Below, piece by piece: positions 36,825 through 46,467 of a stretch of 64,000 nucleotides of DNA. The stretch covers positions 62,001 through 126,000 of the forward strand of contig JAFGLZ010000183.1 in assembly GCA_016927755.1 (NCBI GenBank), read 5' to 3'. The DNA is from Phycisphaerae bacterium (GTDB lineage Bacteria > Planctomycetota > Phycisphaerae > UBA1845 > JAFGLZ01). The position numbers and the translations under genes were made by a program. Under the pieces are notes generated by a model that made no database searches, was not told where the DNA came from, and worked only from the letters and a program-made list of their open reading frames with translations. Positions within the stretch are counted from its first letter, which is position 1; every line of letters begins with the position of its first letter.

Positions 36825-37907
36825 ATGTGCTTACGCATCTCGATGAGTGCCTCTCCGCAACATACTGCCGATCCCGAGGATCGCCGGGGCGCCTTTACGC
36901 TGATCGAACTCCTCGTCGTCGTCGCCATCATCGCCATCCTGATCTCCGTCCTCCTTCCCTCGTTGAGCAAGGCGCGAGCCCAGGCCCGGTCCACCGTGTG
37001 CGCCTCGCGCATCAGCCAACTGGCCAAGTCCCTTTCTCTCTACACCGATGACAACGACGAAACGCCGCCCTTCATGGGCCGAGGCTGGGAAGACGCCGAA
37101 GACAGTTGGCAAGACCCCGTGGTGTGGCCCTTGGGCTCGGGCATCACCGTCCGCCAGTGGAAGTACTTCGAAGACTGGCTCATGCCCAACATGCCCAGCT
37201 ACTGGGCCACAGACCCGGAGTTTTGGCCTGAAGACGCCCACATCCGAAACGGAAGACTCTTCCCGTACACTCGGTTCGAGGACCTCTACCGCTGCCCGGA
37301 ATTCGAACGGGTCAAGGATCCCCTCAAGGTCCAGGAGGTCTTCAACTACACCCGAACCCTCCTCGGCCGGAAGTGGTACCACCGCAACGACCCCGAGGGA
37401 AGCGAGGGCTCCATCTGGTTCTGGGACAACTGGGCCGGCGCTGCGGGCCCCATCGTCAAGATCAGTCAAGTCTACGCGCCGGCGAAACTGCATCTATTCG
37501 CCGACGAACGTTGGAATCGACACTGCGGAATCGTGCCCGAAGAGCAACCCGTCAGGGCAGGCGAGGGATGGATGGCAGATCGGATCGCCGGGCAATGGAT
37601 GGTCATGGACTGCATGCTCGGACTCGTCGGCAACGAGCTGGGCCACTACCATGGCTCGAAGATGCATTCGGAGATCGCTGCCGGCGGACCCTTCTTCGAG
37701 CAGGTGCCGCACATCGAACGGGCCAGCGCCGTCTACTATGACGGACACGTCGAGCTCATGCTGGACCCCCTGCCCGACCGTAACGTGCCCATGGAATGGG
37801 GCCTCGGCGCCGTCCAACTGATCGCCGTGTTCTACGACTGGACGCTGGGGCACGTCTTCGCCCAACGAGGCCCCACCAATGTGGGCATCGTACTCCCCCC
37901 GCTCTGA
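36825..37907 (+). CDS. Prepilin-type N-terminal methylation domain protein (type II pseudopilin-like)
   Basis: A 360-aa protein with the prepilin peptidase motif RRGAFTLIELLVVVAIIAI at residues about 20-38: cleavage after Gly, Phe at +1 methylated, Glu at +5, followed by the long hydrophobic helix. The C-terminal part ends in the planctomycete H-X9-DG pattern (HIERASAVYYDGHVEL). Planctomycetes encode many such proteins, assembled or anchored by type II/IV secretion-like machinery. Between these ends are conserved Trp/Asp-rich segments (WYHRNDPEGSEGSIWFWDNW). A second ATG at 36843 (MSASPQH) is equally possible; AGAGGG precedes the first. Role in cell surface assembly inferred only from family. 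Confidence 0.88.
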   Translation: MCLRISMSASPQHTADPEDRRGAFTLIELLVVVAIIAILISVLLPSLSKARAQARSTVCASRISQLAKSLSLYTDDNDETPPFMGRGWEDAEDSWQDPVVWPLGSGITVRQWKYFEDWLMPNMPSYWATDPEFWPEDAHIRNGRLFPYTRFEDLYRCPEFERVKDPLKVQEVFNYTRTLLGRKWYHRNDPEGSEGSIWFWDNWAGAAGPIVKISQVYAPAKLHLFADERWNRHCGIVPEEQPVRAGEGWMADRIAGQWMVMDCMLGLVGNELGHYHGSKMHSEIAAGGPFFEQVPHIERASAVYYDGHVELMLDPLPDRNVPMEWGLGAVQLIAVFYDWTLGHVFAQRGPTNVGIVLPPL

Positions 37908-38047
37908 GAAACACCACGCACGTCTCTTTCGCCTGCCAAGCCACGGCGCGCCAAACCATCCCCGCCCTCGGCGCATCCGACCATCCTATGACGCTTTCAG
38001 ACCTGGCTGAGTAATGCGGAATGCCTTCAGCCGCGCCTTGGCGGGAC

Positions 38048-38962
38048 TCACAACCGATGCTCATACCCCCCCGGCCTCAACGGCAACTCGGTGCCGTCCT
38101 GACGACATAGACACAAACCCGATTCCACGATCCGACCGACACGAATCAGACCCTCTGCCCCCTCCTCCCCAAACGCCTCGTCCCCCATCGTCACCAACAG
38201 CTCGAAATCCTCCCCGTCATTCAGCACGTGCTGCAGCGGCTCGGCTCCGTCCGCTCTCGACAGTTCGCGAGCAGCCTCGCTCGTCGCCGCGAGCAAGCCC
38301 GTCTCATCGAGAACCGCCCCCACCCCGGAAGCCTGACAGATCCGCGACAGATCGATCGCCAGCCCGTCACTGATGTCCATCATCGCGTGAACCTGGCACC
38401 GCTCGGCCAGCCGACACGCCAACTCGATCCGCGGCTCGAACGTTAGGTGATGACCCAGGATGCTCCCACCCAGCCGTCCGGAAACGTAGATGACGTCGCC
38501 CGGCTTAGCGCCCCCGCGACGAATCGGCCTCCGACCGCTCGGACACTCACCGAACATCGTCACGCAAACGGCCGCCGGATTCGACCAGCTCGTCGTGTCC
38601 CCCCCCACGATCGGACACTCGAATCGGTCCGCCAGCGCCCGCATGCCCTCGAACATCCGCTGGGCATACTCGATCCCCCCGCCCTCGGTCAGGCCCACCG
38701 CAACCACCGCCCCGCTCGCCCGCGCCGCCATCGCCGCCAGGTCGCTCAGACTGCACGCCACTGCCTTGCGGCCAACCTCCTCCGGCGAGTGATGCGCGCT
38801 GTCGAAGTGCACCCCATCCAGAAGCATATCGGTCGTAATCAGCAACTCCCGATCGCCAACCCATACGCCCGCGCAGTCATCCCCGATGCCGATCGGGACC
38901 GATCCATTGGCTCGATCCTGATGACGAAGCCACTCCAGAAAATCCTGCTCTCCGCTGGACAT
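38048..38962 (-). CDS. thiL: Thiamine-monophosphate kinase
   Basis: A 304-aa AIR synthase-fold kinase that phosphorylates thiamine monophosphate to thiamine pyrophosphate with ATP. Diagnostic segments are in order: GIGDDCAGVW (about 25-34) for Mg-ATP, TTDMLLDGVHFD (about 43-54), KAVACSLSDLAAM, GGDTTSW, DISDGLAIDLSRI (about 197-209) and LNDGEDFELLVT (about 247-258). Length and motif spacing fit E. coli ThiL. It stands alone, divergent from the DUF1570-like gene with only 23 bp between the first codons as annotated, and convergent with the prepilin-type gene. No TPP riboswitch is seen. Confidence 0.92.
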   Translation of the reverse strand: MSSGEQDFLEWLRHQDRANGSVPIGIGDDCAGVWVGDRELLITTDMLLDGVHFDSAHHSPEEVGRKAVACSLSDLAAMAARASGAVVAVGLTEGGGIEYAQRMFEGMRALADRFECPIVGGDTTSWSNPAAVCVTMFGECPSGRRPIRRGGAKPGDVIYVSGRLGGSILGHHLTFEPRIELACRLAERCQVHAMMDISDGLAIDLSRICQASGVGAVLDETGLLAATSEAARELSRADGAEPLQHVLNDGEDFELLVTMGDEAFGEEGAEGLIRVGRIVESGLCLCRQDGTELPLRPGGYEHRL

Positions 38963-38985
38963 GCAACAACCGCCCCGCCGCCTCG

Positions 38986-40257
38986 GTGCGCATGCGTCCC
39001 CGCTACAACGTGTTGGACCACCGCGCCGGGCAGGCCTATGATCTTGACGTGGCCAATTCTAACCCAAATCGAGCCCGTCCGGCACGTCTGGCGCTCGGAT
39101 CGATGCTGCTATTGGCAACCTCGACCCTCCCCACCCTCGGGGCCGAGACGACCGACTCCAACACGCGCGGCAAGCCCCCCGACTTCCGGTCCGACCCGCA
39201 ACGCGAGGCCCAACTCGCAAAGGACGTCGGCGAAGGCTTTCGCCTGCTTCGAACATCCCATTTCGTCATCGCCTACGACGTCCCCAAACAGACGCTCGAA
39301 GAGTTGTTCAGTCGGCTCGAGGGTACCTTCTACAAGGTCCATCGGTTCTGCCAGACCCGCGACATCCCCCTCGACGTCTCGACGACAAAGCTCGAAGTCA
39401 TCTTCTGCGACCGCTGGTCGACCTACGCCAACCACGCGCGACAGGCGGGCGTCGACCCCAAAGGTGCCTACGGCTTCTACCACGCGACGTCCAACCGATC
39501 CATCTTCTACAACATCGAGCACGCCCCAGGCGTCGTCGAGCTTCGAAAACGCGTGACGAACTCCAAGAATCACCTGGCCTACCTCGAGGATCTCCTGGGA
39601 TCGCTCCGCCCCGATACCGATCGCGTCCGACTCAAGTACCCCGACGGCCAGACCGCCACGCTGACCGTCGACGAGGGATACGAGGAGCTCGACCTGAACC
39701 GAGCGCGCCTTCGCGACACGGAAGTCCAGCTTGACCGACACGTCGAGCAGCTCAACAGAACCGTCATCCAGCACGAAGTGGCCCATCACGTGCTGTTCGC
39801 CGGAGGCGTCCACGTCCGAGGAGCCGTGAACCCGACCTGGCTGGTGGAAGGACTGGCCATGCAGTTCGAGACGCCTCCCGCCCGCCCGAGACAGTCGCCA
39901 ACCACCGTCAACAACGCCAGACTGGGGGAGTTCAGGGATGCGCATGACCAAAAAAGGTTAATACCCCTTGAACGTCTATTATCGGACAATCTGCTTTTCG
40001 TTAAAAACACGCCGGATCGGGCAATTTCCTATGCGCAGGCGTGGGCTTTGGTATATTATCTTAGCAGGAAGAGGTCAGATCACTTCGCCGCATACGTGCG
40101 AGCATTGTCCGCCCGTCGCCCGGGTGAGTCGATCGCCGCAGAAAAGGAGCGGCAGGAGTTTTGCAGTTTCTTCGGTTCCATTGATCGGAAGTTCGTATCA
40201 CGGTGGGAGAAGCATATCCTTGCGTTGCCCTACCGCAAGGGGGAGACCGGACGCTGA
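38986..40257 (+). CDS. DUF1570-type putative zinc metallopeptidase, exported
   Basis: The frame gives 423 aa; a GTG at 39049 would place a normal signal peptide (RLALGSMLLLATSTLPTLGA) near the N terminus and may be the real start. The putative catalytic site is QHEVAHHVLF (HExxH, about residues 263-272) with a third ligand in WLVEGLAMQFE about 25 residues later, the layout of gluzincins and of DUF1570. Substrate unknown. Base composition changes sharply at about 39945: up to there codons end mostly in C, whereas the last 100 codons and the following 150 bp are much richer in A and T. The reading frame is continuous across this point. Confidence 0.78.
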   Translation: MRMRPRYNVLDHRAGQAYDLDVANSNPNRARPARLALGSMLLLATSTLPTLGAETTDSNTRGKPPDFRSDPQREAQLAKDVGEGFRLLRTSHFVIAYDVPKQTLEELFSRLEGTFYKVHRFCQTRDIPLDVSTTKLEVIFCDRWSTYANHARQAGVDPKGAYGFYHATSNRSIFYNIEHAPGVVELRKRVTNSKNHLAYLEDLLGSLRPDTDRVRLKYPDGQTATLTVDEGYEELDLNRARLRDTEVQLDRHVEQLNRTVIQHEVAHHVLFAGGVHVRGAVNPTWLVEGLAMQFETPPARPRQSPTTVNNARLGEFRDAHDQKRLIPLERLLSDNLLFVKNTPDRAISYAQAWALVYYLSRKRSDHFAAYVRALSARRPGESIAAEKERQEFCSFFGSIDRKFVSRWEKHILALPYRKGETGR

Positions 40258-40271
40258 CACTACCTGGTTTT

Positions 40272-40286
40272 TGGTAATCATTACCA
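40272..40286. promoter_or_regulatory. 15-bp perfect palindrome, operator-like
   Basis: TGGTAAT-C-ATTACCA, 14 bp after the DUF1570-type stop and 128 bp before mutS2, in the AT-rich patch. It is short with no T-run after it, so an operator is as likely as a terminator. Confidence 0.35.
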
Positions 40287-40413
40287 GTTGGTCCTGTGCC
40301 TCAACGCAAATGGTGCCGATCTATAAGCCATGTTGTCAGCGTTGATTGCGGGCTTCCGATCCCTCTGACGGTCAAGGCGAGTCGTCGAGAACCCGAAATG
40401 GGCTCAATGGCTG

Positions 40414-42813
40414 ATGGACGAACACTCTCTCGACAAGCTTGAGTTTCATCGCGTCTGCGAGTTGCTCGCCGGTTACTGTCGCTGCAGCCTCGGGCGTCAG
40501 CTTGCCTGCGACATCACACCGGCTAGAAAGCAGCCGATGGTCCGACGATGGCTCAACCAGACGCGAGAGATGATCCAAATCGTCGAGGAGGTGGGCCTGC
40601 CGCCACTGGCAGGTGTCCGAGACATCCGGGAACTCGTCGCCCAGGCCGTCCCCCCAACGCGCCTCCAGCCGGAGGACTTCGCCACCATCGGTGAAACGCT
40701 CGCCGCGACTCACGAAATCCGACAATGGATCGACACCATCCCCTGCGAGTGCCCGACTCTGGTCAGTGTGATGCAGCGCGTCGTCGACTTCAAGTTCATC
40801 GCCGACCAGATCTCCCGGGCGATCGATGCCGACGGCCAGGTTCGAGACAACGCCTCAGAACGCCTCGCGCGCATCAGAAAGTCAATCGACGAGGCCAAGC
40901 ATCAGATCGACGTGGTCCTGCAGCGACTCCTGAGATCCAGTCACGTCACCAAGATGCTGCAGTTCCCCAACGCCACGTTCCATAACGACCGGATCGTCCT
41001 GCCCCTAAAGAGCGAACATCACGGACGCCTCGCCGGAATCATCCATCGCAGCAGCGACACCGGCGCCACGCTCTTCGTCGAACCGGCCGAGGTCGTCGAG
41101 CTCAACAATGCCATCGCCAAGCTCCGACGCGATGAGCACGAGGAGATCGGACGAATCCTCTTCAAACTCACCAAGTCAATCCACGCCAACGCCGACGCCG
41201 TCCTCAAAGCCGTCGAGGCCATCGGCGTCCTCGATGTCGTCTCCGCCAAGGTCCTGATGGCCCGTGAACACGAGATGGTCGTTCCCGAGATCGATCAGGG
41301 CGGAGCACTGAGGCTTCGAGCGGCGCGCCATCCAATCCTCCTGGCAATGAGCCGCGCCGACGAACGGCAGGATCTGCCCCCTCGACCCGTCGTCCCCATC
41401 GACGCGCGGCTCGGCGACGACTTCGACCTCCTGATCGTCACCGGACCCAACACCGGCGGAAAGACCGTCGCGCTCAAGACCATCGGACTCCTCACCATCA
41501 TGGCCCATTCGGGTCTGCCGATCCCCGCGGCCCCGGGCAGTTGCGTGCCCTTGCTCGACGACGTCCTCATCGATGTCGGCGACGAGCAGTCGCTCCAGCA
41601 ATCCCTCTCAACCTTCAGCTCACACATGTCGCGAATCCTCGACGTGCTTCGAAGGGCAAACGCCAGGACCATGGTCCTCCTGGACGAGCTCGGCGCGGGC
41701 ACCGACCCGGACGAGGGCGCCGCCATCGGAATGGCCGTCATCGAACGACTCCTGTCCATCCGATGCCCGACCATGATCACGACCCACCTGGGAACGCTCA
41801 AGGCCCTCGGCTTCACCAAGGAACGCGTCGACAACGCCGCCGTCGAGTTCGACATCGAAACCCTTCGCCCGACGTACCGCCTGCTCATCGGCCAGCCGGG
41901 CCAGAGCAACGCTCTCGTCGTCGCCGCCCACATGGGCATGCCCCCCGAAATGGTCGCGGCCGCCGAATCCTTCCTGCCCGAACAGCACAAGGCCCTCACC
42001 CAAGCGATCGCCGGAACGATCGACTCCCGACGACGAGCCGAGCATGCACGCGAAGAGGCCGAAGAGGCCAAGGTCGCCGCGGCCGACGCCGAAGCCGATG
42101 CCCGAGCCAAGGCCGAAGAGCTCCGACGAAAGAAAGAAGACTTCGAGCAGTGGGCCCAACGCGTCACCCACCTCAAGCCCGGTGAGGTCGTCAAGGTCCT
42201 TAGCTTCGACAGAACCGGGCACATCGTCCGAGTCAATCTCGCCAAACAACGAGCCGAAGTCGATCTCGGCAATAACGCCGTCGAAGTGCCGCTAAGCGAT
42301 CTGCATCCGCAGGACGCCCCCGCCCCGCCGCCCAGGCCCGCCGTCGCCGGAAACGCGACCCCGGCACCCCCAGAGACGCCCAAGCGGAAGGCGGCCCCGG
42401 CCAAAAAAACCACGAACCATAAACCTAAACCGGTCGCTCCGGTCCTCAACCTACCGGCCATGCCGCTCGAGCAGGTCCTCGCCCTGAAGTCCGGCCAAAG
42501 CGTCTTCGTCCGCCGATTCCAGAAGATCGGCCAGGTCGTCCGCGTCAAACCAGACAAACACGTCGTCGTCGTCGACCTCGGTATGATGGACGCCGAAATC
42601 GCCTTCGAGGAAGTCTGCAACTGCCCCGAACGACCCAACGGCCCCGGCAGGAAGCCCTCGCGACCCAAACGCATCCCCCCCGGCGGTAACAACGGCCCCA
42701 AACGCACCAACGCCTCCCCCATCCCCCCAAGCCTCGCCGACCGCGCCAGGCCGCCGGATCCGCCCGTGCCTCAACCGCCAGCCGACGAAACGAAAGACCT
42801 CGAGGTCTCCTGA
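40414..42813 (+). CDS. mutS2: MutS2 family ATPase lacking the Smr nuclease domain
   Basis: A 799-aa MutS2 protein, a branched-DNA or collided-ribosome-binding ATPase. The N-terminal MutS core/lever (about 1-300) is followed by the ATPase: Walker A GPNTGGKT (about 345-352), then SLQQSLSTFSSHMSRI, Walker B LLDELGAGTDPDEG, and TTHLGTLKAL. A coiled coil with many Glu/Lys/Ala residues follows (about 535-585). Normally a KOW-like module and a C-terminal Smr domain with DLRG and HGxG come next. Here two KOW-like modules appear (KPGEVVKVLSFDRTGHIVRV and KSGQSVFVRRFQKIGQVVRV) separated by a Pro/Lys linker, then a Pro-rich tail; no Smr motif is visible. Nuclease activity is therefore unlikely. Confidence 0.88.
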   Translation: MDEHSLDKLEFHRVCELLAGYCRCSLGRQLACDITPARKQPMVRRWLNQTREMIQIVEEVGLPPLAGVRDIRELVAQAVPPTRLQPEDFATIGETLAATHEIRQWIDTIPCECPTLVSVMQRVVDFKFIADQISRAIDADGQVRDNASERLARIRKSIDEAKHQIDVVLQRLLRSSHVTKMLQFPNATFHNDRIVLPLKSEHHGRLAGIIHRSSDTGATLFVEPAEVVELNNAIAKLRRDEHEEIGRILFKLTKSIHANADAVLKAVEAIGVLDVVSAKVLMAREHEMVVPEIDQGGALRLRAARHPILLAMSRADERQDLPPRPVVPIDARLGDDFDLLIVTGPNTGGKTVALKTIGLLTIMAHSGLPIPAAPGSCVPLLDDVLIDVGDEQSLQQSLSTFSSHMSRILDVLRRANARTMVLLDELGAGTDPDEGAAIGMAVIERLLSIRCPTMITTHLGTLKALGFTKERVDNAAVEFDIETLRPTYRLLIGQPGQSNALVVAAHMGMPPEMVAAAESFLPEQHKALTQAIAGTIDSRRRAEHAREEAEEAKVAAADAEADARAKAEELRRKKEDFEQWAQRVTHLKPGEVVKVLSFDRTGHIVRVNLAKQRAEVDLGNNAVEVPLSDLHPQDAPAPPPRPAVAGNATPAPPETPKRKAAPAKKTTNHKPKPVAPVLNLPAMPLEQVLALKSGQSVFVRRFQKIGQVVRVKPDKHVVVVDLGMMDAEIAFEEVCNCPERPNGPGRKPSRPKRIPPGGNNGPKRTNASPIPPSLADRARPPDPPVPQPPADETKDLEVS

Positions 42814-43149
42814 CAGGCGTTGCTCTCGCTATGAATCGTGGGTCACCACACGAATCCCCGCCAGGTCTCGGCGGAAGAAGTCAAAGCGTATGCCTTGAGA
42901 GATGTGCTGCGTCAGAACCGTGGGGCCCGGAGGGACCGTGCGAAAGTAGCCCAGGACTTCAGTCTGGGAGAACCGCTCCCCCCTTCCCATAGATCAGTCC
43001 CGTAGGAACGGCTGAAGTCTCGCCAAGGACTCGAAGCAGCTACCGCGGACCTTGACCCCAGACGAAGCAGCCCCCTCCACGCCGTCGTGACTGACCTCCC
43101 CGAACGCGGAAACAATGCCACCACCATGAACCGATCGACAGAGCCCCGA
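42814..43149. other. Intergenic region with a small hairpin
   Basis: Convergent gene ends face each other here. An imperfect hairpin (42950-42968, CCCAGGACT/AGTCTGGG with one bulged G and a TC turn) has the same form as the 38-bp repeat hairpin but a different sequence. No coding sequence supported. Confidence 0.35.
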
Positions 43150-43923
43150 CTACGCCATCGGGAACGTGTCGTCCATCTCGGCCTTGGACAGCTCGACCAG
43201 GAACGCGCCGAGCTGCCGGACGCTCTCTTCGATCCAGAGCCGTCCCTTCTCCGCGGTCGCCTTGTGGGGATTGCCGTAGCCGCCCTGCGTCGTCACCCGC
43301 TCCCACGGACGCGTGATCTTCGACCACGACTTGCCCAAGCCCTCGATCCGGAACGGCCGAACCGCCCCGTCGTCCGCGGTCTCCAGCGGACCGATCAGCT
43401 CCGGGAAGAAATGGAGGCCCCAACTCGTCTCGGCCTCGTCGGCATGCTCGCCGCCCTTGTTCTCGATCAGGTGTCCGCACGCCTCCGCCGCCACCATCCA
43501 CCAGTTCACCGATACCATGAACACGCCGCACGAGTACAACTCGCGCAAGACGAAACCGAAATCGTTACCGCCATGCCCGTTCAGGATGACCAGCTTGCGG
43601 ATGCCGTGTTGCTTGAGCGAGGTAGTCACGTCGCGGATGATCGCTAACTGCGTCGTCGGGTTCATGTTCATCGTCATCGGAAACGACATCAGGTTGGTGT
43701 TCACCCCGTAAGGGATCGTGGGCAGCAGAATCACCTCCGCGCCGTCTCCGTAGGCGCGCTCGCAGATCAACTCGCCGATCCGGGTGACCGTGATCGCGTC
43801 GCACCCGTACGGCAGGTGCATGTTGTGCGGCTCCGTCGCGCCCCAAGGCAGAACGGCAAGCTCGATCTTACGTTCGCTAATCTGCTTCTGATTTGCTTCG
43901 CATAGAATATACGGACGCGTCAC
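43150..43923 (-). CDS. Creatininase-family amidohydrolase
   Basis: Start taken at GTG 43923 because GAGGAGG lies seven bases upstream; the open frame reaches 44118 without family sequence. The 257-aa product has the binuclear metal site of the creatininase fold: LPWGATEPHNMHLPYGCDAI (Glu, His and Asp ligands, about residues 24-43), then NGHGGND (about 119) and a late Glu in EHADEAETS. Relatives hydrolyse cyclic amides such as creatinine or formamidopyrimidine intermediates. It is downstream of yidC on the same strand but 264 bp away, so cotranscription is uncertain. Substrate not inferred. Confidence 0.87.
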   Translation of the reverse strand: MTRPYILCEANQKQISERKIELAVLPWGATEPHNMHLPYGCDAITVTRIGELICERAYGDGAEVILLPTIPYGVNTNLMSFPMTMNMNPTTQLAIIRDVTTSLKQHGIRKLVILNGHGGNDFGFVLRELYSCGVFMVSVNWWMVAAEACGHLIENKGGEHADEAETSWGLHFFPELIGPLETADDGAVRPFRIEGLGKSWSKITRPWERVTTQGGYGNPHKATAEKGRLWIEESVRQLGAFLVELSKAEMDDTFPMA

Positions 43924-44187
43924 GGATGCCTCCTCGTCATTGTTGTACCGCGGGCCTCCAACCTGAACGAAGAACAGGAAAGCATCCCCCTGCGGGTGGC
44001 AGGGGTCCGCACGGTCAGGTCGCTCCTGATGAACGACCCACGGGCTGACGCGATGCACCCCTCCAAATCGACGCGGCGCTCCGCGGACCCGTGCGCTGAG
44101 CAGCCGGAGAACCTTCACCCGTCGCTAACCCATGATCCAACCTAAGGCACGAATCCCCCGCCGCCAAGACCGACCGTCGAGCTTCGG

Positions 44188-46461
44188 CTACTTCTTCTTG
44201 CCCCGCTTGATCCCCCGCTGCTCCTGGTCGAACCGATCGAACTTCGCCAGGACCGAAGCCGCCAGTCCCTTCCCCTTGGGCTTGCCGACCGACGCGACCG
44301 TTGCCGCCGCGGGCTTGTTCTGTTCCGCCTCGATGTGCTGGCGAATCCGCCACTGCTCCACCAGGCCAAAGAAGTTGCTCGCCATGATGTACAGCGTCAG
44401 CCCGCTCGGGAAACTGTAGAACATGACCGTGAAGACCACCGCCATCATGTACATCATGCGCTGCTGCTGCTGCATCTGCTCGGAGGTCTTGCCGCTCTTA
44501 GGACGGGGCATGAGCTTCTGCTGGAGCACCATGCTCAACCCCCACAAAAACGGCAGGATGTTGATCTCCTCGATCTCGAAGAACAAGAAGCGTATCGGCT
44601 GTGCGAAACGATAGATCGCGTCCGGACTGGACAGATCCAGAATCCAACGACCCGGGATGATCATGAAGCTCGCGTGCCGAAGCTCGATCGTGTTGCTCAG
44701 CGTCGCCCACAACGCCACCCAGATCGGCATCTGAAGCAGCATCGGCAGACAGCTCATCATGTTGCTCGCGGGGTTGATGCCCTCCTTCCGATACAGCGCC
44801 ATCGTCTCCTGATTCAGCTTGTTCCGATCGCTCCCGTACTTCTTCTTCAGCTCCTCCAGCTTGGGCGCCAGCTCGGACATCCGCGTCTGCATCGTCGTCA
44901 TGCTGACCTGGCCCTTCTTCGTAACCGGGTGCAGAATGACCCGAACCACCAGCACCAGGATGATGATCGCGATGCCCCAATTGTGAGGCCACACGTAGTC
45001 GTGCAGCCCGATCAGCAACCGGCTCATCAACTCGGCCAGCGGCGCCCACACGCACCAGTAATACTCCTCCTGGATCGTCCCCATGTAGTTGCGTGCCGAG
45101 TACTTGGGGTACTCCTTCGGGTTCTGGAAGAGTGTCCGCTCCTTCGGCCCAAGGAAGACGTCGAAACGAAGGTTCGCGGGAGTGTCCGGCTTGACGGATT
45201 CAGCCTTGGACACGAATTGGAACGTCAGGTCGGCGTTCTCGTCGTGGCCCGTGTTGTGCGTCAGGTGGATGACCTGTGTCGCCTCGATCTCGCTGCTGTC
45301 GTCCTTGCCCTCCGCGTCGACCGGCGCCACGATCGCCGCGAAGTACTGATTCCCCGAGGCCGCCCACAACAGCTTGCCCTCGACGCCCGGACCCGGAAGC
45401 GGAACCGGATTCAGTTCCATCTGCTTCTTCCCCTCGGCGTCCTTCTTCTCGCTGACCGTCTCCTTCCGCTGAACGTTGCCGGTCTGAATCGCCTCTCCGA
45501 CCTTCAGAGCGTAGTAGACCTTTCGCGAGTCGCCCTGGCGAGCGTTCTGCTGGTGGATGTTGATGGGGCCCTGTTGGGTCAGCTTGACCTGATGCGGCTT
45601 CCCGTCCAGGCTCTCGACGCGAAGATCCATCTCCACGTCATACGTGCCCAGGGCCAGCGTGTACGTCTTGACCACGCGGAGCATCGGCTTGCCGTCCGCC
45701 TTGACCGTGATGGCGCACTCGGCGATCTCACGCCCCGGCTCGCTGCGCCGAACAACGGACCAATGCTTGTCCGCCAAATCCACCACCCGCCAGCGATCGC
45801 TGACGTCCTTCCCCTCCTCACGGGTCGTCGCCTGCGACGCCGCCCCCCCCTCGTCGTCAAGCAAAACCGTCACCGACTGCGTCGTCATCGAGCGGAACAC
45901 GTCCCCGTTGTCGTCGGCCTTGAGGGAGTGCAGCAGCGTGTAGCTGTCGAACGGATCCTCTTCCTTGTCCAAATCCGCCCGGCGATCGCCCCTGGGGTAA
46001 TTCAAATAGCGAGCCTTCAGCGGCGTCAAATTCACGCTGTCAATCGACGCCCCCCGGCTGTTCAGCCGGAGCAAGATCCAGTACTTCTTGCTCTTGTCCG
46101 GCTCGTTCGGCTCGGGATCGTCGTTGCCCAGCCGGATCGTCTTCGGGAACTCCTGATCGGCCGTCAGTCGGACCCCGCCGACAGGTTCGGCCTCGGCGGT
46201 CGCCGGCGCAGGCGCCGGGCCCGACGTCACGGTGGGCGCGCCCATCGTGACGCCCCCAGCCGATGCCGTCCGCGCCTCCTGCGAAGCGGGTCGTGACGTA
46301 GCCGCCGTCGTCGCGGAGCCCTCGGCGCTCGGTCGCGTCGTCGCCTGCGTGGTAGCCGGCTTGGCCGGAGGCTGCGGCATGATCAGCGGGCCGATGAACA
46401 TCCAGGCGCTGAATACCAACATCGACGCCGCAAGCGCCAGAATCATCCGGCGGGTTTCCAT
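44188..46461 (-). CDS. yidC: Membrane protein insertase YidC
   Basis: A 757-aa Gram-negative type YidC, longer than the E. coli protein (548 aa). TM1 is at about residues 7-28 (ILALAASMLVFSAWMFIGPL), followed by an Ala/Thr/Pro-rich spacer to about 90 and a large periplasmic beta-supersandwich domain to about 490. The conserved insertase core follows: WGIAIIILVLVVRVILHP with the groove arginine, then PMLLQMPIWVALWATLSNTI and the C-terminal membrane segments MMYMMAVVFTVMFYSFPSGL. The C-terminal tail is basic and ends GIKRGKKK. It inserts and folds inner-membrane proteins with or without Sec. It starts 6 bp after the metallophosphoesterase stop. The extended spacer accounts for the extra length. 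Confidence 0.93.
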   Translation of the reverse strand: METRRMILALAASMLVFSAWMFIGPLIMPQPPAKPATTQATTRPSAEGSATTAATSRPASQEARTASAGGVTMGAPTVTSGPAPAPATAEAEPVGGVRLTADQEFPKTIRLGNDDPEPNEPDKSKKYWILLRLNSRGASIDSVNLTPLKARYLNYPRGDRRADLDKEEDPFDSYTLLHSLKADDNGDVFRSMTTQSVTVLLDDEGGAASQATTREEGKDVSDRWRVVDLADKHWSVVRRSEPGREIAECAITVKADGKPMLRVVKTYTLALGTYDVEMDLRVESLDGKPHQVKLTQQGPINIHQQNARQGDSRKVYYALKVGEAIQTGNVQRKETVSEKKDAEGKKQMELNPVPLPGPGVEGKLLWAASGNQYFAAIVAPVDAEGKDDSSEIEATQVIHLTHNTGHDENADLTFQFVSKAESVKPDTPANLRFDVFLGPKERTLFQNPKEYPKYSARNYMGTIQEEYYWCVWAPLAELMSRLLIGLHDYVWPHNWGIAIIILVLVVRVILHPVTKKGQVSMTTMQTRMSELAPKLEELKKKYGSDRNKLNQETMALYRKEGINPASNMMSCLPMLLQMPIWVALWATLSNTIELRHASFMIIPGRWILDLSSPDAIYRFAQPIRFLFFEIEEINILPFLWGLSMVLQQKLMPRPKSGKTSEQMQQQQRMMYMMAVVFTVMFYSFPSGLTLYIMASNFFGLVEQWRIRQHIEAEQNKPAAATVASVGKPKGKGLAASVLAKFDRFDQEQRGIKRGKKK

Positions 46462-46467
46462 CGATCG

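Noticed and set aside
38963-38985. TPP riboswitch upstream of thiL considered
   Set aside because: Only 23 bp separate thiL from the divergent gene as annotated, and no thi-box sequence such as CTGAGA is present.
44335-46296. A 653-codon plus-strand open frame
   Set aside because: Antisense to yidC, with low-complexity Arg/Leu/His composition and no recognisable domain.
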